Source: Paenibacillus sp. XY044
GTDB taxonomy: Bacteria; Bacillota; Bacilli; Paenibacillales; Paenibacillaceae
DNA: 64,000 nucleotides
Reading direction: 5' to 3'
Assembly (NCBI RefSeq): GCF_002257645.1
Contig: NZ_NQMO01000002.1
Span: 186,001 to 250,000 of the forward strand
Below, in pieces: positions 1 through 8,937 of this stretch; position 1 is the first letter of the stretch; every line of letters starts with the position of its first letter. The translations under genes were made by a program, and so were the position numbers. Below the pieces are notes generated by a model. The model was given only the letters and a program-made list of their open reading frames with translations, was not told the DNA's origin and did no database searches.

Positions 1-1488
1 CTCAGCATGATCGCAACCAATATTTTTATGGTAGCCGTCAGCTATATTCTGCTCAGAACGATGGGCGCCCTGCCGGTTAACCCGAGCGGCATTGGCAATA
101 TGGAGGCGAGCCTGTCCTTCAATACGGTCATCAGCTTCATGACGAACACGAACCTCCAGCATTACAGCGGAGAGAGCGGCATGTCCTATTTTGGCCAAAT
201 GATCGTCATCACGATGATGATGTTTACCTCGGCGGCCTCGGGCCTGACCGTCGCGATTGCTTTTATGCGCGGCATAACCCGCAGAGGTGAAGGGCTTGGA
301 AACTTCTTCGAGGACTTTATCAAGGCGCATGTCCGCTTGTTCCTGCCGCTTGCGCTCATCGTGACCCTGGTGTTGGTCGGACTCAAGGTGCCGCAGACGC
401 TGGAGCCGATGCGGGCCGTACAAACGCTGGGCGGCGGCGTGCAGCAGATTCCGCTTGGCCCCATCGCTTCGCTGGAATCGATCAAGCATCTGGGAACCAA
501 CGGGGGAGGGTTCTTCGGGGTCAACTCGGCCCATCCGTTCGAGAACCCGCGCCCTCTGTCCAACGTGATCGAAATTCTTAGCATGTGGACGATTTCGGCG
601 TCGCTGCCTTATACGTTCGGACGGTTTGCCCGGAACAAGAAGCAGGGCTGGATGATTTTCAGCGTCATGATGACACTGTTCGTAGCGTTCCTGTGCCTGA
701 CGTATTTCTCGGAAAAAGCAGGCAACCCGCTGATTAACCAGCTGGGAATCAACGGCTCGGGCGGCAGCATGGAAGGCAAGGAGGTGCGCTTCGGCATCGC
801 GCAGTCCGCGTTGTTCACGACCGTCACCACCGCCGCAACGACGGGGTCGGTCAACAACATGCATGATACGCTGACGCCGCTGGGAGGGCTGGCGCCTCTG
901 GCTGAAATGATGCTGAACGTCGTGTTCGGGGGTAAGGGGGTCGGCTTCGTCAATATGATCATGTACGCGATCCTCGGCGTGTTTATCTGCGGCCTGATGG
1001 TCGGCCGGACGCCGGAATTTCTGGGGCGGAAGATCGAAGCCCGGGAGATGAAGCTGATCGCGGTGGCGATCCTGATGCATCCCTTCATTATTCTTGCGCC
1101 GACGGCGATTTCGTTTATGACGCATCTGGGAACCGACGCCTTCTCAAATCCTTCGTATCACAGCTTGAGCCAGTCGCTCTATGAGTTCACCTCCTCGGCA
1201 GCGAATAACGGCTCCGGATTCGAGGGACTGGGGGACAATACCGTATTCTGGAACGTCAGCACCGGTCTGGTGATGCTCCTCGGCCGATATATTTCGATTA
1301 TCGCGCTGCTTGCCGTTGCGGGTTCGCTGGCGGTGAAGCAGAAGGTCGCCGAAACCCAAGGCACCTTCCGGACCGACAACAAGCTGTTCGCCGGCATTCT
1401 GACCGGAACCGTGCTGCTGATCGGAGCGCTGACTTTCCTTCCGGTCCTCGTTTTGGGGCCGGTAGCCGAATTTTTAACACATAACTAA
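1..1488 (+). CDS. kdpA: KdpA, potassium-binding subunit of the Kdp K+ pump (5' end cut by window)
   Basis: KdpA is the membrane channel-like subunit of the high-affinity K+-transporting P-type ATPase KdpFABC. The reading frame is already open at base 1. About 495 residues are visible against roughly 560 in the family, so the N-terminal 60 or so lie outside the window. The visible part carries the KdpA pore loops: [23 protein letters not shown] and [13 protein letters not shown], set among many hydrophobic segments. kdpB follows after 16 bases, so they are one operon. The upstream control region (in Bacillales often a c-di-AMP riboswitch) is not in view. No kdpD or kdpE is present downstream. 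Confidence 0.97.
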   Translation, partial: LSMIATNIFMVAVSYILLRTMGALPVNPSGIGNMEASLSFNTVISFMTNTNLQHYSGESGMSYFGQMIVITMMMFTSAASGLTVAIAFMRGITRRGEGLGNFFEDFIKAHVRLFLPLALIVTLVLVGLKVPQTLEPMRAVQTLGGGVQQIPLGPIASLESIKHLGTNGGGFFGVNSAHPFENPRPLSNVIEILSMWTISASLPYTFGRFARNKKQGWMIFSVMMTLFVAFLCLTYFSEKAGNPLINQLGINGSGGSMEGKEVRFGIAQSALFTTVTTAATTGSVNNMHDTLTPLGGLAPLAEMMLNVVFGGKGVGFVNMIMYAILGVFICGLMVGRTPEFLGRKIEAREMKLIAVAILMHPFIILAPTAISFMTHLGTDAFSNPSYHSLSQSLYEFTSSAANNGSGFEGLGDNTVFWNVSTGLVMLLGRYISIIALLAVAGSLAVKQKVAETQGTFRTDNKLFAGILTGTVLLIGALTFLPVLVLGPVAEFLTHN

Positions 1489-1504
1489 AGAGGTGGAGCA
1501 AGTC

Positions 1505-3535
1505 ATGAGCGGACAACGCAAAAGTATGCTGTCTGGCGGCATTGCCAAACAGGCGCTGAAAGACAGCTTTATGAAACTGAATCCGGCCGTAATGATGAAA
1601 AATCCGGTCATGTTCGTCGTGGAGGTCGGCACCTTCGTGGTGCTGCTGATGGTTCTTTTCCCCTCGTATTTTCATACCGAGGGACGGATAGGGTTTAATC
1701 TGACCGTCTTCCTGATATTGCTCTTCACGGTACTGTTCGCGAATTTCGCGGAGGCGCTGGCGGAAGGCAGGGGCAAGGCCCAGGCCGATACGCTCAAGAA
1801 GAGTAAAAAAGAAACGACCGCGAACAAAATTGTGGGCAGCGAAATCAAAGTCGTCAGCTCGACCGAGCTGCGCAAAGGCGACGTCGTCATCGTTTCTCAA
1901 GGCGAAATGATCCCGGGGGACGGGGAAGTCATCGAAGGCCTCGCATCGGTGGACGAATCGGCGATTACCGGCGAATCGGCACCCGTGATCAAAGAAGCCG
2001 GCGGCGATTTCAGCTCGGTCACGGGGGGAACCCGCGTCGTCAGTGATCAGATCAAGGTGATGATCAAAAGCGACCCGGGCGAATCGTTCCTCGACCGGAT
2101 GATTTCGCTGGTCGAAGGGGCCGCGCGGCAGAAGACGCCTAACGAAATTGCGCTTAACACGCTGCTGACGACGCTGACCTTGATCTTTCTGATCGTGGTC
2201 GTGACGCTGGCACCGATTGCCAAGCACTTCGGTATTTCGCTGGATATCCCGGTACTGATCTCACTGCTCGTGTGTCTCATTCCGACGACGATCGGCGGGC
2301 TGTTGTCCGCCATCGGCATTGCGGGCATGGACCGGGTTACGCAGTTCAACGTGCTGGCCATGTCGGGGAAAGCCGTCGAGGCTTCCGGCGACATCAACAC
2401 GATCATTCTGGATAAAACGGGCACGATTACCTTTGGCAACCGGATGGCGAGCCAGTTCATCCCGGTCGGTGGTGCAGACTACGCAGAAACGGCCTATTGG
2501 GCGGCTGTTAGCTCGGTTAAAGACGAGACGCCGGAAGGCCGCTCCGTGCTGGAGCTGGTGAAGAAGCAGTCGGTGGAGGTGCATCCGGAAGCGGCGGCTG
2601 CCGGAGAGTTTATCGAGTTCAAGGCGGAGACGCGGATGAGCGGCATCGACCTTACCGACGGACGGCATGTCCGGAAAGGGGCGGTGGACGCGGTGAAGCG
2701 CTGGGTACTGGCCCAAGGCGGAACGATTCCGGAAGATCTGGATCCGGAATCCGATAAAATTGCGTCGGAAGGCGGTACACCGCTGGCAATCGCCGTGGAC
2801 AATCGCATATACGGGCTGATTCATCTGAAGGATACGGTCAAACCCGGCATGCGGGAACGCTTTGACCAGCTCCGGCAGATGGGGATCAAGACGATCATGT
2901 GTACCGGCGACAACCCGCTGACTGCGGCTACGATCGCACGGGAGGCGGGCGTCGACGATTTTATCGCCGAGAGCAAGCCGGAGGACAAAATCGCGGTCAT
3001 CCGCCGCGAGCAGGCCGAAGGCAAGCTGGTCGCCATGACCGGCGACGGCACGAACGACGCGCCGGCGCTGGCTCAGGCCGACGTTGGGCTCGCGATGAAC
3101 AGCGGTACGGCGGCCGCGAAGGAAGCAGCCAACATGGTCGACCTCGATTCCGACCCGACGAAGATCATCGAGGTCGTGGCGATCGGCAAGCAGCTGCTCA
3201 TGACCCGCGGCGCGCTCACCACGTTCAGTATCGCGAACGACGTGGCCAAGTATTTTGCCATCATTCCCGCCATGTTCATGGCCGCCATCCCGGAAATGAA
3301 CGTGCTGAACGTGATGAAGCTCGGCTCGCCGCTTTCGGCGATCTTGAGCGCCCTGATTTTCAACGCGGTCATTATTCCGCTGCTGATTCCGTTGGCGATG
3401 AAAGGGGTGGCCTACAAGCCGGTAAGCTCGTCGCGACTTCTGAGCCGCAACCTGCTGATCTTTGGCCTTGGCGGCGTGATTGCGCCATTTATCGGCATCA
3501 AGCTGATTGACCAGGTGGTTCATCTGTGGATTTAG
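1505..3535 (+). CDS. kdpB: KdpB, catalytic ATPase subunit of the Kdp K+ pump
   Basis: P-type ATPase subunit that hydrolyses ATP to drive K+ uptake through KdpA. It shows the ordered P-type motifs: SAITGES (actuator domain), [12 protein letters not shown] with the phosphorylated Asp at about residue 303, and [20 protein letters not shown] (hinge). The length of about 676 aa is normal. The ATG at 1505 is chosen because AGAGGTGG ends 8 bases before it; the in-frame GTG at 1493 lies inside that ribosome binding site. The TAG stop is supplied by the left tip of a 94-base inverted repeat. kdpC begins 123 bases on, an unusually wide gap for this operon. Confidence 0.97.
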   Translation: MSGQRKSMLSGGIAKQALKDSFMKLNPAVMMKNPVMFVVEVGTFVVLLMVLFPSYFHTEGRIGFNLTVFLILLFTVLFANFAEALAEGRGKAQADTLKKSKKETTANKIVGSEIKVVSSTELRKGDVVIVSQGEMIPGDGEVIEGLASVDESAITGESAPVIKEAGGDFSSVTGGTRVVSDQIKVMIKSDPGESFLDRMISLVEGAARQKTPNEIALNTLLTTLTLIFLIVVVTLAPIAKHFGISLDIPVLISLLVCLIPTTIGGLLSAIGIAGMDRVTQFNVLAMSGKAVEASGDINTIILDKTGTITFGNRMASQFIPVGGADYAETAYWAAVSSVKDETPEGRSVLELVKKQSVEVHPEAAAAGEFIEFKAETRMSGIDLTDGRHVRKGAVDAVKRWVLAQGGTIPEDLDPESDKIASEGGTPLAIAVDNRIYGLIHLKDTVKPGMRERFDQLRQMGIKTIMCTGDNPLTAATIAREAGVDDFIAESKPEDKIAVIRREQAEGKLVAMTGDGTNDAPALAQADVGLAMNSGTAAAKEAANMVDLDSDPTKIIEVVAIGKQLLMTRGALTTFSIANDVAKYFAIIPAMFMAAIPEMNVLNVMKLGSPLSAILSALIFNAVIIPLLIPLAMKGVAYKPVSSSRLLSRNLLIFGLGGVIAPFIGIKLIDQVVHLWI

Positions 3536-3626
3536 ATGGAATGAACTAAAGAAATGAATGTTACAGGCTGCATAGGGCTGTTATAACAGGAAGCTCAAAG
3601 CAAACTTTAGCTCAATCAATTTGATA
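3533..3626. repeat. Small palindromic repeat, copy A (kdpB-kdpC gap)
   Basis: A 94-base element with imperfect inverted ends: GAATGAACTAAAG at the left and CTTTAGCTCAATC at the right. Read on the minus strand it aligns along its length with copy C (57433-57526), including a shared centre CCTGTTATAACAGC (C has CCTGTTGTAACAGC) and the same total length. The left end contains the kdpB stop codon. It could form a hairpin in the kdpBC messenger. Whether it is a non-autonomous mobile element (MITE) or a structural RNA repeat cannot be told from one genome window. Confidence 0.7.
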
Positions 3627-3658
3627 AGAGATAGATTACGAAAAAGGGATGATACGAT

Positions 3659-4276
3659 ATGAAAACGACGGTGACGACGGCGGTCGGCGAAGAAAAGTGG
3701 AAGGGTTCCTTGTGGGGTGTCGCGCTGCGCTCGAGTCTGGTGCTGATTGTCCTATGCGGGATTGCGTACCCGCTGGTGAGCACAGGCCTGGCCCAGCTGA
3801 TCTTCCCAGGCCAGGCGAGCGGCAGCATGGTAAAGGACGGCACGGGAAAGGTCGTGGGTTCCGAGCTGATCGGCCAGTCCTTTACGGACCCATCCTTCTT
3901 CCAGGGGCGGGTTTCCAGCATTGATTACCAGGCGGAAGGTTCGGGATCGAACAACTATGCCCCGTCTAATCCCGAGCTGCTGAAACGGGTTCAAGCCTCG
4001 ATCGCAGATTGGCAAAAGAACAACCCGGACGTACCGGTCAGCGAGCTTCCGGTGGACCTGATCACAAACTCGGGCTCCGGGCTTGATCCCCATATTACGC
4101 CGGAATCAGCCAAAGCCCAGGTACCGCGGATCAGCAAGCTGCGCGGTGTTTCGGCCGATGAGCTGAACCGTCTCGTCGAGCGGTACACGGAAGGCCGGGA
4201 CCTCGGCGTATTCGGCGAGAAGCGGGTCAATGTGCTGAAGCTGAATTTGGCCCTGAGTGAGCTCGGCAAGTCCTGA
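3659..4276 (+). CDS. kdpC: KdpC, accessory subunit of the Kdp K+ pump
   Basis: Single-span membrane subunit that stabilises the KdpA-KdpB complex and raises nucleotide affinity. The 205-residue protein has one hydrophobic segment at about residues 19-41 (SLVLIVLCGIAYPLVSTGLA) followed by the KdpC extracytoplasmic domain, with the family stretches GSELIGQSF, FQGRVS, NYAPSNPEL and SGSGLDPHI(T)PESA. AAAGGGATG precedes the ATG at 3659. It is the last gene of the operon, with a strong terminator directly after the stop. Confidence 0.96.
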   Translation: MKTTVTTAVGEEKWKGSLWGVALRSSLVLIVLCGIAYPLVSTGLAQLIFPGQASGSMVKDGTGKVVGSELIGQSFTDPSFFQGRVSSIDYQAEGSGSNNYAPSNPELLKRVQASIADWQKNNPDVPVSELPVDLITNSGSGLDPHITPESAKAQVPRISKLRGVSADELNRLVERYTEGRDLGVFGEKRVNVLKLNLALSELGKS

Positions 4277-4281
4277 CAATG

Positions 4282-4324
4282 AAAAGCCCCGTATCCATGG
4301 AGTCCATGAGATACGGGGCTTTTC
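4282..4324. terminator. Bidirectional terminator between kdpC and mntH
   Basis: AAAAGCCCCGTATC pairs with GATACGGGGCTTTT across a 15-base loop. A T-run follows on the plus strand, and the A-run at the other end serves the minus-strand mntH, so the hairpin can end both convergent units. Confidence 0.9.
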
Positions 4325-4340
4325 TTCGTGTCCGTTCCTA

Positions 4341-5690
4341 TTATCCGAAAATGGTCTGAACAAGAAGGTACACGTTCAGGACAATGATGAAAGCCGCCAC
4401 GACCCAGGCCAATATTTTGACCCAAACCGGATTGACGAACTTGCCCATAATCTTCTTGTCGCTTGTAAACTTGACCAGCGGAACCACCGCAAACGGCAGC
4501 TGGAGGGACAGGATGACCTGGCTTAGAATGAGCAGATCTTCGGTGCCGCGCTCTCCGTAGATGGCTGTCACGATGACCGCCGGGATGATGGCGATCATCC
4601 GGGTGATCAGCCGGCGCAGCCAGGATGGCAGCCGCAGGTTCAGGAAGCCCTCCATGACAATTTGTCCGGCGAGCGTGCCGGTCAGCGTCGAGTTTTGGCC
4701 CGATGCCAGCAGGGCGACGGCGAACAAAATGCTTCCGAGCGTTGTACCGAGCAGCGGTGTCAGCAGATGGTACGCATCGCTGATGTCGGCGACGGTGGTC
4801 ATGCCCGCCTTGTGGAAAGTCGCCGCCGATACGATCAGGATCGCCGCGTTGATGAACAGGGCGAGCGTCAGCGCGATCGTCGAATCCCACACGGAAAATT
4901 TAATGGCTTCCCGCTTGCCCTTGTCGGTATTATCATACTGCCGGGTCTGCACGATCGATGAGTGAAGGTACAGGTTGTGCGGCATAACGGTCGCTCCCAG
5001 GATACCGATCGCGATATAGAGCTTCTGGTGATCGGTCACCAGATCGGCCGTCGGGATGAACCCGGTGAGAATGCTGGCGGCATCCGGCTTGGAGAGCCAC
5101 AGATCGATCCCGAAGCACAGTCCGATCGTCACGATCAGCACGATGACGAGTGTCTCGATCGCCCGGAAGCCCTTATGCTGCAGCAGCAGTACGAGCAGGA
5201 CGTCGAGGGCGGTAATCAGCACCCCGTACAGGATCGGAATGCCGAACAGCAGTTTCAGGGCGATCGCCGAACCGATGACTTCGGCCAGATCGCAGGCTGC
5301 GATGGCCAACTCGCACAGCACCCACAGCCCGATGCTGACCGGTTTGCTGTAATGGCTCCGGCATGCCTGCGCCAGGTCGTGTCCCGTGACGATGCCGAGC
5401 TTGCTGCACAGCGACTGGAGCAGGACGGCCATCAGGTTCGACAGCAGGATCACGGCCAGCAGCGAGTATCCGAACCGGGATCCCCCGGCGATATCCGTTG
5501 CCCAGTTTCCGGGGTCCATATAGCCGACCGCAACCAGATAGCCGGGGCCGACGAAGGCTAGAAATTTACGGAAGGTCGAGGCATTCACCGGGACCTTCAT
5601 GGATTGGTTTACATCAGACAGCGAAGTTCTTTCCTTCGGTTTCTCCCACGTATTGGACTTGGAAGGATGTATGATTTCGGTGTCTTTCAT
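4341..5690 (-). CDS. mntH: MntH, Nramp-family Mn2+/H+ symporter
   Basis: Proton-coupled importer of manganese and other divalent metals. About 449 residues with the repeated hydrophobic segments of the Nramp fold. The TM1 metal-binding motif is DPGN (in [11 protein letters not shown]) and the TM6 motif is MPHN (in [14 protein letters not shown]); both contribute ligands in characterised Nramp proteins. The ATG at 5690 is preferred because AAGGTG lies 8 bases ahead; the GTG/ATG codons at 5699 and 5696 are too close to it. It is transcribed alone, ending at the terminator shared with kdpC. A candidate MntR operator overlaps its promoter. Confidence 0.95.
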   Translation of the reverse strand: MKDTEIIHPSKSNTWEKPKERTSLSDVNQSMKVPVNASTFRKFLAFVGPGYLVAVGYMDPGNWATDIAGGSRFGYSLLAVILLSNLMAVLLQSLCSKLGIVTGHDLAQACRSHYSKPVSIGLWVLCELAIAACDLAEVIGSAIALKLLFGIPILYGVLITALDVLLVLLLQHKGFRAIETLVIVLIVTIGLCFGIDLWLSKPDAASILTGFIPTADLVTDHQKLYIAIGILGATVMPHNLYLHSSIVQTRQYDNTDKGKREAIKFSVWDSTIALTLALFINAAILIVSAATFHKAGMTTVADISDAYHLLTPLLGTTLGSILFAVALLASGQNSTLTGTLAGQIVMEGFLNLRLPSWLRRLITRMIAIIPAVIVTAIYGERGTEDLLILSQVILSLQLPFAVVPLVKFTSDKKIMGKFVNPVWVKILAWVVAAFIIVLNVYLLVQTIFG

Positions 5691-5742
5691 ATGCATCACA
5701 CCTTGTTAAAATTATTGTAATGTAATAAATGTTCTACTATTC

Positions 5743-5778
5743 ATTGTACTCATACAAATTTGTTTGTCTAGGGAAACT
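5743..5778 (-). promoter_or_regulatory. mntH promoter with candidate MntR operator
   Basis: On the minus strand a -35 TAGACA (5765-5770) and a -10 TACAAT (5743-5748) are separated by 16 bases. The plus-strand sequence TTTGTCTAGGGAAACT at 5763-5778 covers the -35 and resembles the Bacillus MntR box (TTTGC...GGAAACT type). Repression of mntH by Mn2+-loaded MntR is inferred from this match and the gene identity. Confidence 0.55.
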
Positions 5779-5928
5779 TTTATGTGGTTGTACAATTATT
5801 TTTGGGGAAGACAAGAATAGGATGTGCTCTTTTCCGAATCGCCATTACCCGATGGACCCCGTTTCAAATCGAAAGGATCGCTTTAATTAATGAAGGTAGG
5901 TTACATTCAGGAAAAGGAGTCGATGAAC

Positions 5929-6348
5929 ATGAAAGCTCTATATACGGCAACGGCAACGGTCCATGGCGGCCGGGAGGGTTCGGTCGCATCCTCCGATGGT
6001 GTCCTGAAGCATGAACTCAGTATGCCCAAGGAACTCGGCGGAGCCGGCGGCAACGGAACCAATCCGGAGCAGCTGTTTGCAGCCGGGTACGGTGCCTGTT
6101 ATGAAAGCGCACTGGCCAATGTGGCCCGACAGGCCGGCGTGAAGCTGAACGATGTGGAAGTCACTTCCAACGTCATGATTGGGAAAGACGAGAGCGACGG
6201 CGGTTTCCGTCTTGCGGCCCGTCTCGATATTAAGCTTCCCGGAATTGAACGCGAACAAGCGGAAGAGCTTGCGAAAAAAGCGCACGAATTCTGCCCGTAT
6301 TCCAAAGCGACGCGGGGAAATATCGATGTGGAGCTGAACGTCATTTAA
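5929..6348 (+). CDS. ohr: Ohr, organic hydroperoxide reductase (OsmC/Ohr family)
   Basis: Thiol peroxidase that reduces organic and fatty-acid hydroperoxides in the cytoplasm. The 139-residue product has the two redox cysteines of Ohr: Cys57 in GYGACYESAL and Cys122 in HEFCPYSKATRGN. The conserved Arg is in HGGREG near residue 15. AAAAGGAG ends 9 bases before the ATG at 5929, so the longer in-frame starts at 5890 and 5923 are not used here. A half-site TTGTACAATTATT at about 5788-5800 recalls the OhrR operator (TACAATT...), but a full palindrome is absent and no ohrR gene is adjacent. Confidence 0.94.
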   Translation: MKALYTATATVHGGREGSVASSDGVLKHELSMPKELGGAGGNGTNPEQLFAAGYGACYESALANVARQAGVKLNDVEVTSNVMIGKDESDGGFRLAARLDIKLPGIEREQAEELAKKAHEFCPYSKATRGNIDVELNVI

Positions 6349-6371
6349 ATATCACCAAGATGCGCAAAAAC

Positions 6372-6419
6372 AAAAGCCGGGGGCTTCACCACGCGGTGGC
6401 GGCTGCTTCCGGCTTTTTT
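6372..6419 (+). terminator. Terminator of ohr
   Basis: AAAAGCCGG pairs with CCGGCTTTTTT around a GC-rich inner stem containing CACCACGCGGTGG. Confidence 0.88.
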
Positions 6420-6507
6420 CGTACCCTTTTTCGGCATGACATCCTGGAACGATTTTCACCGCCCGGGAGTAAAATAGTTAGGCGTCATAGGAAAAGGGGA
6501 GGTTAGC

Positions 6508-6579
6508 TTGAATTATATTTTGGAAGGGAAAAAGAAGGGCCGGTTTGGCTCGATTCTGGATATTTTCTTTGGTTGTTAG
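6508..6579 (+). CDS. Possible 23-residue peptide with a strong ribosome binding site
   Basis: A TTG-started frame of 23 codons plus TAG follows the excellent site AAAAGGGGAGG (6492-6502) by 5 bases. The peptide has a basic centre (EGKKKGRFG), a hydrophobic end (SILDIFFGC) and a C-terminal Cys. A TAAAAT box at about 6471-6476 could be its -10. It fills an otherwise empty 410-base gap between ohr and the 6759 gene. No family was recognised. Because the frame is short, chance cannot be ruled out. Confidence 0.35.
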   Translation: MNYILEGKKKGRFGSILDIFFGC

Positions 6580-6666
6580 GCATCCTTTATATTGAAGGGA
6601 AGCGAAAGTGAACGGTACTGTAGAGACATATTGGGGCCGGATACGTGAATTACATACCCTTCTTTG

Positions 6667-6718
6667 TTGACATGATATATAAAATTCATTTAATATGTCT
6701 AAGTACTTGTTACGTACT
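6667..6718 (+). promoter_or_regulatory. SigA-type promoter and dyad before the small cysteine-rich protein
   Basis: TTGACA (6667-6672) and TAATAT (6691-6696) are 18 bases apart. Just downstream, AGTAC-N7-GTACT (6702-6718) is a short inverted repeat at the expected transcription start and could be an operator. Confidence 0.55.
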
Positions 6719-6758
6719 ATGGTCCGAGGCAAGAAATTTAAATAAACGGGTGATGCAT

Positions 6759-7037
6759 ATGTCTTACAGACCGATCATTACGAACGTCAGAGAAGCCAGC
6801 AGCAATGAAAAAAGCGGATTGTACGAATTCATTATCAACCTGGCTGACGGAACAGAGTGCCGTGCGTTCTATAACCGTTTTCCGGAATGGAAAATGACTA
6901 ACATCAGCCGGTTGCAGAAAACTCCTTGTCCTGTATGCCGCAAAGACTTTATTTGCAAATGCATGGAGAGCTTTACAGGCGAGCTGGAACAGCAAATCGT
7001 CGAGAACCAATGGATTGATAAGGCGCTTGCCCAATAA
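6759..7037 (+). CDS. Small conserved-looking protein with a CPxC...CxC cluster, function unknown
   Basis: A 92-residue protein. The first two thirds look like a small beta-rich domain (PIITNVREASSNEKSGLYEF...FPEWKMTNISRL). A cysteine cluster CPVCRKDFICKC then sits at about residues 56-67 and could bind zinc, followed by a helical tail. I do not recognise the family. ATG 6759 follows GGGTG by 6 bases; an ATG two codons earlier (6753) is also possible. It is transcribed alone, between its own promoter and terminator. Confidence 0.7.
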   Translation: MSYRPIITNVREASSNEKSGLYEFIINLADGTECRAFYNRFPEWKMTNISRLQKTPCPVCRKDFICKCMESFTGELEQQIVENQWIDKALAQ

Positions 7038-7058
7038 TATCATCCAGGAGATACGGTG

Positions 7059-7090
7059 CGGGATTATGAATCCCGTGCTTTTTTCTTTTT
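7059..7090 (+). terminator. Terminator after the small cysteine-rich protein
   Basis: CGGGATT-ATG-AATCCCG stem followed by TGC and a long T-rich tract. Confidence 0.85.
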
Positions 7091-7173
7091 TACGGGTAAT
7101 TGTAATGTTTCATGGTTAGCGGCTTGAATTCCGTGGCTATAAGGAAGATACTGGAGGTAAGGGGGGACTCGCC

Positions 7174-7596
7174 ATGACCATGCAGCAAGGAAGCGCGGGT
7201 AAGCAAGAAGCGATTGTCCTGATTGACGGTGTCTGCAACTTATGCCAAGGGCTGACCAAGTTCATTCTCCAGCGGGATCCGGCAGGGATATTCCGTTTTG
7301 CCTCACTTCAGTCCGAGATCGGAGAGAAACTGCTCCGTGAAGGAGGGCTTCCGGTCGGAACATTAAATACTGTCGTTTTAATCGAAAACGGCCGCTATTA
7401 CACCGAGTCTGCCGCGGCTTTGCGTATCGTGCGGCGCTTGAAGCAGCCTTGGCCGCTGCTGTATGCTTTTATCGTTGTGCCCGCGGCGCTTCGGAACGTC
7501 ATCTACCGCTGGGTCGCACGCAACCGGTACCGCTGGTTCGGCAAGGAGGAGGCCTGCCTGCTGCCCACGCCTGAGATTAGAGACCGGTTTTTGTGA
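7174..7596 (+). CDS. DCC-family thiol-disulfide oxidoreductase-like protein (DUF393, YuxK type)
   Basis: A 140-residue protein of the DCC family, named after its N-terminal DxxCxxC motif. Here it reads DGVCNLC at about residues 19-25, giving a thioredoxin-like CxxC pair. The family's other conserved stretches follow: FRFASLQSE, SAAALRIVRRL and a C-terminal RNRYRWFG. Substrates are unknown for this family; a redox role is inferred from the motif. GGGGGGA precedes the ATG at 7174. It stands alone upstream of the Tad operon and has no terminator before the Tad leader. Confidence 0.87.
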   Translation: MTMQQGSAGKQEAIVLIDGVCNLCQGLTKFILQRDPAGIFRFASLQSEIGEKLLREGGLPVGTLNTVVLIENGRYYTESAAALRIVRRLKQPWPLLYAFIVVPAALRNVIYRWVARNRYRWFGKEEACLLPTPEIRDRFL

Positions 7597-7636
7597 AAAC
7601 AGTACGACGATAGACGTTTTTCTTTACGAAATCGTA

Positions 7637-7665
7637 TTGTGTTTCCGGTCCGAATGTGATAAATT
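7637..7665 (+). promoter_or_regulatory. Candidate promoter of the Tad operon leader
   Basis: TTGTGT (7637-7642) and TAAATT (7660-7665) are 17 bases apart, with TGTGA just before the -10. It is the best promoter-like pair between the DCC gene and the Tad genes, and it lies upstream of the leader hairpin. Confidence 0.4.
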
Positions 7666-7695
7666 CTAAATTAAGTAAATACTTACCAATAACGG

Positions 7696-7744
7696 AAGCA
7701 CCGTTTAACAACCGCCAAGGCGGGTTGTTGGACGGTGCTTTTTT
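7696..7744 (+). terminator. Leader terminator hairpin in front of the Tad operon
   Basis: AAGCACCGT pairs with ACGGTGCTT, with an inner stem ACAACC/GGTTGT, then a T-run. It ends only 32 bases before the first Tad start codon and 14 before its ribosome binding site. It therefore either ends the DCC gene transcript or acts as a conditional terminator (attenuator) for the Tad operon. Confidence 0.8.
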
Positions 7745-7776
7745 GCTGTTCTGAAACGAGGAGGGATTCAATCGGG

Positions 7777-8937
7777 ATGGTACCATACCGAATTACGCTT
7801 GCGGTCAAGGAGGCGCAGTATCTGGAGGGGCTGCTGCATTATGTCCACAGCAGCGAATTTGGAGACAAGCTGCATATATCCGGATTCACCAAGTTGGATG
7901 CTTTCATGAAGTATATGGACGGTGAGGAGACGCCCGACGCCGTCGTTGGAGAGGCAGCCTTTCTGGAACCTTGGCTTGCCCGGAAGAACAGCGAGTCGCC
8001 GAACTGGATCCTGCTCGGACATGGAGAGGCAGCCTCGATTCAAGGACCGGTGCTCCCCAAATATCAGCCTCTTCCGGAGCTGATGGCGTCCATTTTCGGA
8101 TTTTGCCAGAAGGAAGGTGAGCGGCATGCGCTGCCGGTGACGGACGGGGAGGCCGTGACGATCGGCTTCGTCTCCGTCGTGGGCGGGAGCGGGAAGACGA
8201 CCGCTGCCGTAAATATGGCCAAACAACTGGGAGCTGCCGGCCTGTCGGTATTCTATTTGAACCTCGAAACCGTGAACAGCAGCGGGATCTTTCCCAGACC
8301 GGGACGCAATGCGGAGAGTGCCGAAGGGCTGCCACGGATGCTGTATGAGCTGAAAGCGGCCCAGGAGGAGAAACATGCGCAGGCATTTGTATCCCCGGGA
8401 CCGTATACCGTTCATCATCCGGGAATTCGTGCGGATTGGTTCGAACCCGTCACCAATTTGAAGGAGCTGGAACAATTGGGCCAATCCGATACGCGGAAGC
8501 TGCTCCACAGCATTGCGGCCAGCGGCCGGTATGATGTGGTGATTGCCGACACGGATTCCGGCGCGAACGAACGGCTGGCCGCCGTCCTGGAAGGATGCCG
8601 CCACCTCGTCTGGCTGATGCTGGACGACATTGCCAACCTGTACAAAAACGGGCAGTGGTTTGCGTATATGGAACGGAGCCAGCCGGAGCTGTTCGCCGAA
8701 CTTGCCGGGAAGAGCCGGTACGTGGTCAACCGGTTTACCGGGCAGCTGACAAATCAGTTGCCCCCGTTCATTCCGGAGGTGGACGGCGTTCTGCCGAATA
8801 TCCCTTCCTGGAAGCAGAACAGCAACGAAGAGCTGCTGCTCAGCTCGCCGATTTACCAGCGGGATATTCTCAAGCTGTGCAAATCCGTTCTGGGAAACTT
8901 ATTCGTCACGGATTCCGGGGTAAGAGGATATGGATGA
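7777..8937 (+). CDS. tadZ: TadZ/CpaE-like ATPase, Tad pilus localisation factor
   Basis: First gene of the Tad pilus operon. In characterised systems TadZ/CpaE is a ParA/MinD-superfamily protein that positions the pilus machine at the membrane. The 386-residue product has an N-terminal domain of about 120 residues resembling the atypical receiver domain of TadZ. A P-loop follows at about residues 130-145 (SVVGGSGKTTAAVNMA), then DVVIADTDSGA (Walker B region, near 255). The MinD signature lysine before GG is replaced by Val. AGGAGGG lies 12 bases before the ATG, slightly long. The stop overlaps tadA by 8 bases, implying coupling. Confidence 0.85.
   Translation: MVPYRITLAVKEAQYLEGLLHYVHSSEFGDKLHISGFTKLDAFMKYMDGEETPDAVVGEAAFLEPWLARKNSESPNWILLGHGEAASIQGPVLPKYQPLPELMASIFGFCQKEGERHALPVTDGEAVTIGFVSVVGGSGKTTAAVNMAKQLGAAGLSVFYLNLETVNSSGIFPRPGRNAESAEGLPRMLYELKAAQEEKHAQAFVSPGPYTVHHPGIRADWFEPVTNLKELEQLGQSDTRKLLHSIAASGRYDVVIADTDSGANERLAAVLEGCRHLVWLMLDDIANLYKNGQWFAYMERSQPELFAELAGKSRYVVNRFTGQLTNQLPPFIPEVDGVLPNIPSWKQNSNEELLLSSPIYQRDILKLCKSVLGNLFVTDSGVRGYG

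Noticed and set aside
2261..3523. Long minus-strand frame opposite kdpB
   Set aside because: Mirror of the kdpB coding pattern; low-complexity Arg/His/Gln-rich translation and no start signals.
6478..6732. 84-codon minus-strand frame between ohr and the cysteine-cluster gene
   Set aside because: No ribosome binding site and no family resemblance, and it overlaps the strong promoter of the plus-strand gene.
7600..7744. c-di-GMP riboswitch in the Tad leader
   Set aside because: A terminator is present, but I could not find the conserved core of class I or class II c-di-GMP riboswitches.
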